From: an uncultured Clostridia bacterium | GTDB taxonomy: Bacteria; Bacillota; Clostridia; Oscillospirales; Ruminococcaceae | DNA length: 18,563 bases | Direction: 5' to 3' | NCBI GenBank assembly: GCA_937907305.1 | Contig: CALERQ010000192.1 | Location: forward strand, 1 to 18,563 | Shown: one piece after another, positions 1 to 5,582 of the stretch | How the letters are laid out: the number at the start of each line of letters is the position of its first letter | Numbering within the stretch: position 1 is the stretch's first letter | Made by a program: the position numbers and the translations under genes | Notes under the pieces: generated by a model | What the model saw: the letters and a program-made list of their open reading frames with translations, nothing else | Database searches by the model: none | What the model was told of the DNA's origin: nothing

Positions 1-2
1 CC

Positions 3-98
3 CGCCCGGAAACGCTGCGCATTCCCGGAGCGGGATTAGACGACGCTTATAAGGTGCCGCAGGCGCATTTAATTCGGTTTCTGCTGAATCCAAATTAA
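3..98 (+). CDS. 3' end of an unidentified gene (partial)
   Basis: The third frame is open from the window edge to a TAA at 96-98 and gives 31 residues ending in FLLNPN. I do not recognise a family from so short a tail. The composition looks protein-like (alternating hydrophobic and charged residues), while the other two plus frames stop within 51 bases. A caution is that the last 48 bases form the left arm and loop of a strong inverted repeat (51-117), so the open frame may simply be part of a repetitive hairpin. If real, the hairpin arm after the stop would give the transcript a structured 3' end. Upstream sequence is needed to decide. Confidence 0.35.
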   Translation, partial: RPETLRIPGAGLDDAYKVPQAHLIRFLLNPN

Positions 99-117
99 AA
101 TGCGCCGCAGGCACCTT
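51..117. repeat. Long inverted repeat (hairpin 1 of the pgi upstream array)
   Basis: Arms 51-58/110-117 pair over 8 bases and 62-70/98-106 over 9 bases. They are separated by a symmetrical GCA/GCA internal loop, and AATT at 71-74 can also pair with 93-96. The loop is about 18 bases. There is no T-run after the right arm, so this is not a standard terminator. It overlaps the stop codon of the possible upstream gene. Confidence 0.75.
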
Positions 118-127
118 GAGAGCGTAT

Positions 128-177
128 CTGCGGCGCTGTACGGACGATGCCTTGGCATCGTTCGTATCCAGCCGCAG
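128..177. repeat. Long inverted repeat (hairpin 2 of the array)
   Basis: Three stacked perfect stems share one axis: CTGCGGC 128-134 with GCCGCAG 171-177, TACG 139-142 with CGTA 163-166, and ACGATGCC 144-151 with GGCATCGT 154-161. The intervening internal loops are symmetrical (4/4 and 1/1). Nineteen base pairs in a 50-base span is far beyond chance. No T-run follows. Either strand could form the structure, as RNA or as a DNA cruciform. Confidence 0.8.
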
Positions 178-194
178 CTTAGCGGCAAGGGGGT

Positions 195-248
195 CTTGGG
201 GCACAGCCCCAAGCGTGTTTTGGTTCCTTTTACACGAGTAAAAGGAAC
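195..248. repeat. Two adjacent perfect hairpins (3 and 4 of the array)
   Basis: CTTGGGG (195-201) pairs with CCCCAAG (207-213) across a 5-base loop. Nine bases later GTTCCTTTTAC (223-233) pairs perfectly with GTAAAAGGAAC (238-248) across the loop ACGA. The second has the same design as the 12-bp hairpin at 9116-9143 upstream of dnaA (a T-rich left arm, a 4-base loop and an A-rich right arm), so the two probably belong to one family of intergenic repeats. Confidence 0.75.
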
Positions 249-275
249 GCCCCCGCGGCGAGCGGTGCAAACGAT

Positions 276-316
276 GCCTTTGCAAAAGGCTCCGCGACGC
301 CGACAGGCGATTACAG
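276..316 (+). repeat. Dispersed intergenic repeat, copy A
   Basis: This starts with the hairpin GCCTTT-GCA-AAAGGC (276-290) and continues through TCCGCGACGCCGACAGGCGA to about 316. The same string in inverted orientation lies at 4168-4209, sharing CCTTTGCAAAAGGCTCCGC exactly and then CAGGCGA-TAC. A diverged inverted copy is at 18529-18563, and a partial match ending CGCCGTCAGGCG is at 9163-9174. A further hairpin, CTTTTCT-TCGG-AGAAAAG, follows at 343-360. The rest of 99-453 contains no convincing gene: short open frames there run through the hairpins. Confidence 0.7.
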
Positions 317-419
317 TCTGGGCCTAAATATGTCTTTTGCTACTTTTCTTCGGAGAAAAGCAGGCCCCAGTGGATTATACCCCCTGTAAAAAAGCCGGCC
401 GTCATTCCGGGTTTTCACA

Positions 420-440
420 CTTTCCACAAAGTTTTCCACA
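420..440 (+). promoter_or_regulatory. Paired DnaA-box-like sites upstream of pgi
   Basis: CTTTCCACA (420-428, one mismatch) and TTTTCCACA (432-440) resemble the DnaA box TTWTNCACA and lie in tandem, 12 bases apart, just upstream of the predicted pgi -35 element. A third perfect TTTTCCACA (514-522) overlaps the pgi start codon. Sequence match is direct; DnaA binding is inference. The nearest other cluster is at dnaA, about 9 kb to the right. Confidence 0.5.
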
Positions 441-453
441 GTGCGGTTAACAC

Positions 454-482
454 TTGCAAAGCGGCCGGTTTTAGGGTAAAAT
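454..482 (+). promoter_or_regulatory. Predicted sigma-A promoter of pgi
   Basis: TTGCAA (454-459) and TAAAAT (477-482) are separated by 17 bases, each matching the sigma-70/sigma-A consensus in at least four of six positions. Transcription would start near 489, giving a leader of about 33 bases that contains the DnaA-box-like 9-mer at 514-522. Confidence 0.55.
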
Positions 483-521
483 AGTGGCAGAAAGTATCTA
501 TTCCGAAAAGAGGTTTTCCAC

Positions 522-1859
522 ATGGCCATTACTTTACGGGAACAGTATCTGGAGGGGTTTGTTTCCTCCCACGAAATGGACTGCATGGCCCCCCAGGTGG
601 CGGCGGCCGCGGCACAGCTGCGGCAGCACACCGGCGCGGGCAGCGACTTCCACGGCTGGCTGACCCTGCCGCGGGATTACGATAAAGAGGAACTGGCACG
701 CATCCACGCGGCGGCGGAAAAGATCCGCAGCGACACCGATGTACTGGTCGTCATCGGCATTGGCGGCAGCTACCTGGGCGCCCGCAGCGCTATCGAACTG
801 CTGCGCAGCCCCTACTATAACGCCCTGGGCAAGGATGGCCCGGCCATCTACTTTGCGGGGTGCAATCTTTCCGGCAGCTACCTGGATGAGATCCTGGCGC
901 TGTGCGAGGGCAAGCGGGTCTCGCTGAATGTCATTTCCAAATCCGGTACCACCACCGAGCCGGCACTGGCCTTCCGCGTGCTGCGCGGCATGATGGAACA
1001 GCGCTACGGCAAGGAAGCGGCGGGGCGCATCTACTGCACCACCGACCGGGCCCGCGGGACGCTGAAATCGCTGGCGGACCGGGAGGGCTGGCAGACCTTT
1101 GTCATCCCCGATGATGTGGGCGGGCGGTATTCCGTGCTGACCGCGGTGGGCCTGCTGCCGATGGCTGTGGCCGGTATCGATATTGATGCCGTCCTTGCCG
1201 GTGCCCAAAAGGCTATGCAGGAGTTGGCCAATGAGGACTTTTCCGCCAACGCCTGCTACCGCTACGCGGCGATCCGCAATATTCTGCTGCGGCGGGGCAA
1301 GGCCATAGAAATCTACGCAAGCTACGAGCCGCGCTTTACCCAGATGGGCGAGTGGCTGAAGCAGCTGTACGGCGAAAGCGAAGGCAAGGATGGCAAGGGA
1401 CTGTTCCCGGCCTCGGTTGCCTTTACCACCGATCTGCACTCGATGGGACAGTTTATCCAGGATGGCAGCCGCAACCTGTTTGAGACGGTCATTGATTTTA
1501 TCACCCCGGCCGCCGACCTGACGGTGGAGGAGGACCCCGAAAACCTGGATGGGCTCAATTTCCTTTCCGGCATGGCCATGCGGCAGATCAACCGGCGGGC
1601 GATGCAGGGGACCATCCTGGCGCATACCCGCGGCGGCGTGCCCAACCTGGTGCTGGAGGTCCCTGCCATCAATGAGGAGGAGTACGGCTACATGGTGTAC
1701 TTCTTTATGCTGGCCTGCGGCATCAGCGGGTACCTCTTGGGGGTCAATCCCTTTGACCAGCCCGGTGTGGAGGCCTACAAGAAGAACATGTTTGCCCTGC
1801 TGGGCAAGCCCGGCTATGAGGACCTGCGGCAGGAGCTGCTGGCCAAGCTGGGAGAGTAA
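522..1859 (+). CDS. pgi: Glucose-6-phosphate isomerase
   Basis: This cytoplasmic enzyme interconverts glucose-6-phosphate and fructose-6-phosphate in glycolysis and gluconeogenesis. The 445-residue protein has the usual length of the compact Gram-positive form (about 450). Visible signatures are the sugar-phosphate (SIS) motifs IGIGGSYLG near residue 78 and SKSGTTTEP near 139, the PGI signature DDVGGRYSVL at 197-206 and the C-terminal signature GYLLGVNPFDQPGVEAYK at 403-420, which ends in the active-site lysine. The catalytic Glu is in YGESEG near 285 and the His in DLHSMGQ at 306. The ATG at 522 has an AAGAGG-type ribosome site about 9 bases upstream. The gene follows its own promoter (454-482) and a hairpin-rich stretch. 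A small GGGCC/GGCCC hairpin at 1875-1889 follows it without a clear T-run, so read-through into the next gene is possible. Confidence 0.96.
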   Translation: MAITLREQYLEGFVSSHEMDCMAPQVAAAAAQLRQHTGAGSDFHGWLTLPRDYDKEELARIHAAAEKIRSDTDVLVVIGIGGSYLGARSAIELLRSPYYNALGKDGPAIYFAGCNLSGSYLDEILALCEGKRVSLNVISKSGTTTEPALAFRVLRGMMEQRYGKEAAGRIYCTTDRARGTLKSLADREGWQTFVIPDDVGGRYSVLTAVGLLPMAVAGIDIDAVLAGAQKAMQELANEDFSANACYRYAAIRNILLRRGKAIEIYASYEPRFTQMGEWLKQLYGESEGKDGKGLFPASVAFTTDLHSMGQFIQDGSRNLFETVIDFITPAADLTVEEDPENLDGLNFLSGMAMRQINRRAMQGTILAHTRGGVPNLVLEVPAINEEEYGYMVYFFMLACGISGYLLGVNPFDQPGVEAYKKNMFALLGKPGYEDLRQELLAKLGE

Positions 1860-1944
1860 AAACCATATCAACTCTGGGCCCACGGCCCATGGAAGAATAT
1901 TATTTAGCGAAAACGACCACCAAATTCCAAGGAGGATCACAAGT

Positions 1945-2364
1945 ATGATTCAGTTAATCGTAGGACACAAGGGCAGCGGCAAGACCAAGGCCCTGGTAGA
2001 GATGGCCAACAAGGCTGTAAAAGAGAGCAAGGGCAATGTAGTAGTGGTGGAAAAGGATGTGGGCCTGACCTATGAGATCAGCAGCTCCGCCCGCCTGGTT
2101 TACTCCGATGAATATGCCATTGCCGGTTACGATGCTGTTTACGGCTTCATCACCGGTCTGCTGGCCGGCAACTATGATATCACCCACATCTATGTGGATC
2201 CCGTCTTTAAGATGTGCGGCCGTGATTTTGAGGCCTTTACCCAGATGGTAAACAAGCTGGATGCCCTGCAGGCCACCCAGGAGGTCAATATCATCTTCAC
2301 CCTTTCCTGCGAGCCGGAGGATCTGCCCTACCATCTGCGGGATATGATGATCGAGAACTGGTAA
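1945..2364 (+). CDS. Small P-loop nucleotide-binding protein, function unknown
   Basis: The 139-residue protein begins with a beta strand and a textbook Walker A motif, GHKGSGKT (residues 7-14). A candidate Walker B is HIYVD, ending at Asp85, and a sensor-like strand VNIIFTLSC lies at 114-122. It has no membrane segment or signal peptide. Short proteins of this design are widespread in Clostridia and usually annotated as hypothetical or, loosely, as PilT-like; I know no established function and do not assign one. The ATG at 1945 is chosen because AAGGAGG lies nine bases upstream. The same frame is open further upstream through the end of pgi, but that part is a shadow of pgi. It is followed by a strong terminator (2397-2451), so it ends the pgi transcription unit or forms its own short one. 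Confidence 0.8.
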   Translation: MIQLIVGHKGSGKTKALVEMANKAVKESKGNVVVVEKDVGLTYEISSSARLVYSDEYAIAGYDAVYGFITGLLAGNYDITHIYVDPVFKMCGRDFEAFTQMVNKLDALQATQEVNIIFTLSCEPEDLPYHLRDMMIENW

Positions 2365-2396
2365 GCGGTATTATCCCGATCCTGTGAGGTTATAAG

Positions 2397-2451
2397 AGGG
2401 GCGGCGCCCGGAAAGAGCGATCTTTCCCGGGCTGTCGGCCCTTGCTTTTTT
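2397..2451 (+). terminator. Rho-independent terminator after the P-loop gene
   Basis: GCCCGGAAAGA (2406-2416) pairs with TCTTTCCCGGGC (2420-2431) with one bulged C. Flanking GGGGC/GGCC sequences can extend the stem. It is followed by TTGCTTTTTT. Confidence 0.8.
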
Positions 2452-2467
2452 AAGAAAGGAGCGCCCC

Positions 2468-2767
2468 ATGAAGCATCATGTCATCGCCGCGGCTGTGCTG
2501 ACCGCCATTCTGTGCCTTACGCTGCTGGCTGCCTGCGGCAGCGGAGAGCCTACCCTGAGGGACTTTGAGGCCATCAAAGAGGGAACGCCCCGCAGTGAGG
2601 TGCTGGAAAAATTCGGGGAGCCGGACAGCGGCCTTTCCGGATTTTTCGGGGATATTTACAATTGCGGGGATCAGGTGGTCGTCATTTACTATGAAGTCGA
2701 CTACGGCAGCGATGCCGCAACAGTAAGCAAGATCGCTGTCACTGAGCAGCAGATCAAAAACGACTGA
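2468..2767 (+). CDS. Small lipoprotein, BamE/BLIP-like fold
   Basis: This 99-residue precursor starts MKHH and has a hydrophobic helix ending in the lipobox LAAC, so Cys23 would be lipidated and the protein anchored on the outer face of the membrane. The mature part contains an IKEGTPRSEVLEKFGEPDS stretch (about 36-54). This matches the 'G-x-x-x-x-E-V-x-x-x-x-G-x-P' helix-turn motif seen in small BamE (SmpA/OmlA)-like and beta-lactamase-inhibitor-like domains. In Gram-positive bacteria such proteins have no assigned role, so the fold is inference and the function unknown. AAAGGAG ends seven bases before the ATG. It starts right after a terminator and is followed 21 bases later by crcB, so it is probably the first gene of the 2468-4097 cluster. 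Confidence 0.8.
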   Translation: MKHHVIAAAVLTAILCLTLLAACGSGEPTLRDFEAIKEGTPRSEVLEKFGEPDSGLSGFFGDIYNCGDQVVVIYYEVDYGSDAATVSKIAVTEQQIKND

Positions 2768-2788
2768 ATTTATGGGGGTCTATCACCT

Positions 2789-3160
2789 ATGTCCCGATTT
2801 CTTTGGGTGGCGCTGGGCGGCGCTGCGGGCGCCATGCTGCGCTATGCCATCAGCTTAATACCGGTGCGGGGCAGCTTTCCTGTCCTCACCCTCATCACCA
2901 ACCTGCTGGGCGCTTTGCTCATCGGGCTGATTGCGGGCGCGGCGGAGCTTGCCAGCCCCTCACCGAACCTTGTCCTTTTTGCCAAAACGGGGCTGTGCGG
3001 CGGCTTTACCACCTTTTCTACCTTCTCGCTGGAGGGCTACACGCTGCTGAAAGCGGGGCAAAAGGGCATGGCGGCCCTGTATATCCTGCTGAGCGTGGGG
3101 CTGTGCCTGCTGGGCGTTTGGCTGGGGCGGCTGGCGGCAATACAAATTTTCCGGCATTGA
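2789..3160 (+). CDS. crcB: CrcB/Fluc-family fluoride channel
   Basis: The 123-residue protein has four predicted membrane helices (about 3-23, 32-52, 62-80 and 95-117). Family landmarks are GGAAGAMLRY at 10-19, the pore-lining Asn in TNLLGALLIG (Asn38) and the GLCGGFTTFSTFS block at 68-80, which carries the phenylalanine box and the sodium-site turn. Fluc proteins form antiparallel dimers that export fluoride from the cytoplasm. A single gene, as here, implies a homodimer; many Gram-positives instead carry two paired copies. The ATG at 2789 is preceded by a GGGGG ribosome-site core. The 21 bases before it leave no room for a fluoride riboswitch. The downstream gene begins 19 bases after the stop, suggesting an operon with the VanZ-like protein. 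Confidence 0.93.
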   Translation: MSRFLWVALGGAAGAMLRYAISLIPVRGSFPVLTLITNLLGALLIGLIAGAAELASPSPNLVLFAKTGLCGGFTTFSTFSLEGYTLLKAGQKGMAALYILLSVGLCLLGVWLGRLAAIQIFRH

Positions 3161-3179
3161 GCCGAAAGGAGACCCCCCT

Positions 3180-3743
3180 TTGACTTTCCAATACTTTTTC
3201 TTTGATACCGTGCCGGGATATTTTTTGCAGGCGCTGCCCTTTGCGCTGGCGGCCGGGGGGTGGTATGCCCTGCGCCTGCACAAAAAAGAGCCCGCGCTTT
3301 CCGGCGGGCGGGTGCTGCTGCGTTCGCTGTTTCCTTGCTATTTTGCGGGACTGCTGGTCTTTACCATCTTTTTATATACCGTTTCTGATCTCTACTATCT
3401 GCTGTTCTACGGCAGGCCCTCCCAAAGCGGGCTGCCGTGGTTTGTGATGGATTACGATTTTTCCTTTGACTTTTTCCGGTATTTCACCACGGAAAACCGT
3501 GATAATATCTTGTTATTTTTGCCGTTTGGCATACTATACCCGCTGTACCGGCCGCAGGCAAACTGGGGCCGCACGGTATTGGCAGGGCTGTGTACCACCA
3601 TTGCTATCGAGCTGATCCAGCCCATAGTGGGGCGCAGCTTTGATGTGGATGACATCCTGATGAATCTTTTTGGCACGGTCATTTCCGCTACCCTGTTTTT
3701 TCTGCTGCGGGCGGTATTTTGCCCAAAAAGGAAGCAGGCATAG
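3180..3743 (+). CDS. VanZ-family membrane protein
   Basis: The 187-residue polytopic membrane protein has about five hydrophobic helices (roughly 10-28, 46-68, 108-124, 130-148 and 160-178). VanZ-domain hallmarks are NILLFLPFGILYPL near 108-121 and the acidic ELIQPIVGRSFDVDDILMN segment near 140-158. VanZ of the vanA transposon gives low-level teicoplanin resistance, but most chromosomal homologues have no proven role, so resistance should not be assumed. The start is a TTG at 3180; AAAGGAG (3165-3171) sits eight bases upstream and no in-frame ATG is nearby, which makes this rare start convincing. It lies directly downstream of crcB and upstream of two tiny genes. Confidence 0.85.
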   Translation: MTFQYFFFDTVPGYFLQALPFALAAGGWYALRLHKKEPALSGGRVLLRSLFPCYFAGLLVFTIFLYTVSDLYYLLFYGRPSQSGLPWFVMDYDFSFDFFRYFTTENRDNILLFLPFGILYPLYRPQANWGRTVLAGLCTTIAIELIQPIVGRSFDVDDILMNLFGTVISATLFFLLRAVFCPKRKQA

Positions 3744-3809
3744 CCCCCGCACCCATTCCTCCCCGGCCGCATAGGATGGCGTAGCAACGAAAGGGAGGGG
3801 GGAGAGGCC

Positions 3810-3974
3810 ATGTATCGCAGGCGTTCTCCCCGCCGCCGGGGCGACTGCCCCCTGGCACTGTGCTGCATGGCCTTTGGGCTGGGGGTGCTGCTGGCCCTGT
3901 GCGGCGAGCTGCGCACCGCGCTGGTCTTTGCGGCCATCGGTCTGGTGATCCTTGGCTTTCGCTGCCGTCGTTAG
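3810..3974 (+). CDS. 54-residue Arg/Cys-rich small membrane protein
   Basis: I do not recognise this family. The predicted protein begins MYRRRSPRRRGDCP, then has two short hydrophobic segments (about 15-31 and 36-50) joined by CGELRT, and ends in RCRR. The topology suggests a helical hairpin with both arginine-rich ends on the cytoplasmic side (positive-inside rule). It contains five cysteines. Purine-rich ribosome sites (GGGAGG 3793-3798, GGAGAGG 3801-3807) precede the ATG. It lies 66 bases after the VanZ-like gene and 33 bases before the SpoVM-like gene, in the same direction, with no terminator between. This context hints at co-expression with spoVM, but a sporulation role is inference. 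Confidence 0.6.
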   Translation: MYRRRSPRRRGDCPLALCCMAFGLGVLLALCGELRTALVFAAIGLVILGFRCRR

Positions 3975-4007
3975 CTGCTGTCACTTGCCAAAAGGAGGAG
4001 TAACTGT

Positions 4008-4097
4008 ATGAAAGTTGTAGTTTACCGCAGCCCACGCCTGCTTTCCGGTCTGCTCCGGGCGCTGTTCCACATCCGCCGGGAACCGGAGCTGCCCTGA
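4008..4097 (+). CDS. spoVM: Stage V sporulation protein M homologue (29 aa)
   Basis: SpoVM is a tiny amphipathic helix that recognises the convex forespore membrane and anchors the SpoIVA coat basement layer in spore-forming Bacillota. Here the 29-residue product starts MKVVVYRSPRLLSGLLRALF. It lines up with the 26-residue B. subtilis protein without gaps: Met-Lys start, basic residue at 7, the key Pro9, basic residue at 10, Leu12, Gly14, Arg17, Ala18 and a basic C-terminal patch. The ribosome site AAAGGAGG (3991-3998) is among the strongest in the window and nine bases from the ATG. A terminator follows at once. The C-terminal tail (PELP) is three residues longer than the B. subtilis protein. 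The call rests on my memory of the family, not a search, but the positional agreement is good. Confidence 0.8.
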   Translation: MKVVVYRSPRLLSGLLRALFHIRREPELP

Positions 4098-4125
4098 CCC
4101 CCGCCCCCCCAGCGGGGGCTTTTCT
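4098..4125 (+). terminator. Rho-independent terminator after spoVM
   Basis: CCCCCGC (4098-4104) pairs with GCGGGGG (4112-4118) across a seven-base loop and is followed by CTTTTCTT. It begins right after the spoVM stop codon and closes the plus-strand block. Confidence 0.85.
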
Positions 4126-4167
4126 TATGGTTTACTCCTATATGAGTATCTAAAGCTTTAGGTCAAG

Positions 4168-4209
4168 ATTGTAGTCGCCTGGCGGGCGGGGCGGAGCCTT
4201 TTGCAAAGG
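4168..4209 (-). repeat. Dispersed intergenic repeat, copy B (inverted)
   Basis: Read on the minus strand from 4209, the sequence CCTTTGCAAAAGGCTCCGC is identical to copy A at 277-295. It is followed by a C/G-rich stretch and CAGGCGA-TACA, again as in copy A. It sits between the convergent spoVM and carboxypeptidase genes and includes a small CCTTT/AAAGG hairpin just after the carboxypeptidase stop. A 12-base perfect palindrome, CTAAAGCTTTAG, lies beside it at 4150-4161. Confidence 0.75.
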
Positions 4210-4212
4210 ACC

Positions 4213-5433
4213 TTACCCCATGGCCAGCAGCCCCTGGCCCAGGCGCTGGAACGCCCGGCCGAAGGTCATGCGCTCCACGGCGGCGGCTGTTACCACCGGG
4301 TAGCTGGCCACCGTTTGGCCCTCCACCGTCACAGTCACGGTACCTACCTCGGTCCCGGCGGCAATGGGAGCCTCCAGACTTTCGGCCAAGTTCATCGTTT
4401 GGGTCATGGCCTCCCGCTGGCCCTTGGGGATGACGATCCCTTCCGCGGGGGGCTGGGCGGTCAGCTCCACTGTAGGGGCGGTGCCGCGGGTCACAGCCAG
4501 CGGCTCCAGCTCCGGCGGGGTGATATTCACCGCGGCCAGGTTGGCATAGCCCCAATCCAGCAACGCCCGCGCCGCCGCGAAGCGGTCATTGCTGTTGCCG
4601 GCCCCCAGCACCACCGCGATAAGCCCCAGGCCATCCCGGCTGGCGCTGGCGGAAAGACAGCAGCCCGCTCCATTGGTGGTACCGGTCTTCAGCCCCGTGG
4701 CACCCTGGTAAAAGCGCACCAGGCGGTTGGTATTCACCAGACTGGTGGCGCCGCCCCGCAGGGTATCCATCCATATGGTGGTGTAATCGGTGATCTTGGG
4801 GTGCTGCAGCAACGCCCGGCTCATCAGGGCGATATCCCGCGCGGTACTGTAATGACCCTCATTATCCAACCCGGCGCAGCAGGCAAAGTGGGTATTTTCC
4901 ATGCCCAGCTCGGCGGCCTTTTGGTTCATCATCTGCACAAAGGCTTCCTCGCTGCCGGCCACATATTCCGCAAGGCACACGGTGGCATCATTGGCGCTCT
5001 GCACCGCCACCGCCTTGAGCAGGTCATCCACCGTCATTTCCTCGCCAGGTTTGAGCCATATCTGGCTGCCGCCAAAGCCCGCCGCTACCTCGCTGCAGGT
5101 CACGGTATCGGTCAGGGCTATTTTGCCGCTGTCCAGCGCCTCCATAAAGAGCAGCAGGCTCATGATCTTGGTGATGGAGGCCGGGGGCAGCTTTTCATCG
5201 GCGTTCATCTCGTACCGCACAGCGCCGGTGTTCTGGTCGATGAGGATAGCGCTTTTGACCGGCAGAGAAAGCGCCACCTGCATTCCTTCGGCCTCGGCCA
5301 CCTCCTTTTGGATCACCGCCGCCGGAATATTGGCATTGGGGATCTCCTCCCAGGTGGTTTCCTCCGCGCCCGCGGGCACGGTAAGCAGCAGCCCCACCAG
5401 CCCTGCCGCCAGCAGCTTTTTTATCCCTTTCAT
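4213..5433 (-). CDS. D-alanyl-D-alanine carboxypeptidase (PBP5/DacF type)
   Basis: This exported penicillin-binding protein removes the terminal D-Ala from peptidoglycan stem peptides. The 406-residue protein has a signal peptide (Lys-rich start, hydrophobic core, likely cleavage after AGA at 21-23). The serine-peptidase S11 active-site motifs are complete: SITK (Ser86-Lys89), SAN (146-148) and KTG (249-251). A beta-rich C-terminal domain (about 305-385) and a final amphipathic helix FGRAFQRLGQGLLAMG fit the PBP5-type membrane anchor. The ATG at 5433 is preferred over the GTG three bases upstream because GGAGG lies seven bases away. Its closest role could be vegetative (DacA) or sporulation-linked (DacF); sequence alone does not separate these, so no symbol is given. 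It is separated from jag by a terminator and I see no clear promoter in 5434-5537. Confidence 0.93.
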   Translation of the reverse strand: MKGIKKLLAAGLVGLLLTVPAGAEETTWEEIPNANIPAAVIQKEVAEAEGMQVALSLPVKSAILIDQNTGAVRYEMNADEKLPPASITKIMSLLLFMEALDSGKIALTDTVTCSEVAAGFGGSQIWLKPGEEMTVDDLLKAVAVQSANDATVCLAEYVAGSEEAFVQMMNQKAAELGMENTHFACCAGLDNEGHYSTARDIALMSRALLQHPKITDYTTIWMDTLRGGATSLVNTNRLVRFYQGATGLKTGTTNGAGCCLSASASRDGLGLIAVVLGAGNSNDRFAAARALLDWGYANLAAVNITPPELEPLAVTRGTAPTVELTAQPPAEGIVIPKGQREAMTQTMNLAESLEAPIAAGTEVGTVTVTVEGQTVASYPVVTAAAVERMTFGRAFQRLGQGLLAMG

Positions 5434-5537
5434 CACATGACCTCCCTTTCGATCCTCTTTATCCCATTCCTATGCGGGGAAGGGGAGGAATTTGCAGGGG
5501 GATTGGGGCATTTCCTCCGCACAAAAGAGACAGGAAC

Positions 5538-5567
5538 ATAAAAATGTCCCCGGAATATTCCGGGGAC
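5538..5567 (-). terminator. Rho-independent terminator after jag
   Basis: A perfect 22-base palindrome (5546-5567, arms GTCCCCGGAAT and ATTCCGGGGAC) lies 15 bases after the jag stop and is followed on the minus strand by ATTTTTA. On the plus strand it is also followed by CTTTTTG, so it could act in both directions. Confidence 0.88.
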
Positions 5568-5582
5568 CTTTTTGTATTGGGC

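Noticed and set aside
100..327. A 75-codon open frame in the pgi upstream region
   Set aside because: It runs straight through the hairpin array and repeat copy A, has no ribosome site and shows no protein-like pattern.
1875..1889. A terminator after pgi (TGGGCC-CAC-GGCCCA)
   Set aside because: The stem is short and the following bases (TGGAAGAATATTATTT) lack a proper T-run, so I do not call it.
2768..2788. A fluoride (crcB) riboswitch before crcB
   Set aside because: Only 21 bases separate the lipoprotein stop from crcB and they lack the conserved riboswitch core; there is no room for the motif.
4201..5541. A 446-codon plus-strand frame opposite the carboxypeptidase gene
   Set aside because: The minus-strand product has all three active-site motifs and a signal peptide, whereas the plus-strand frame has no family features and is a shadow.
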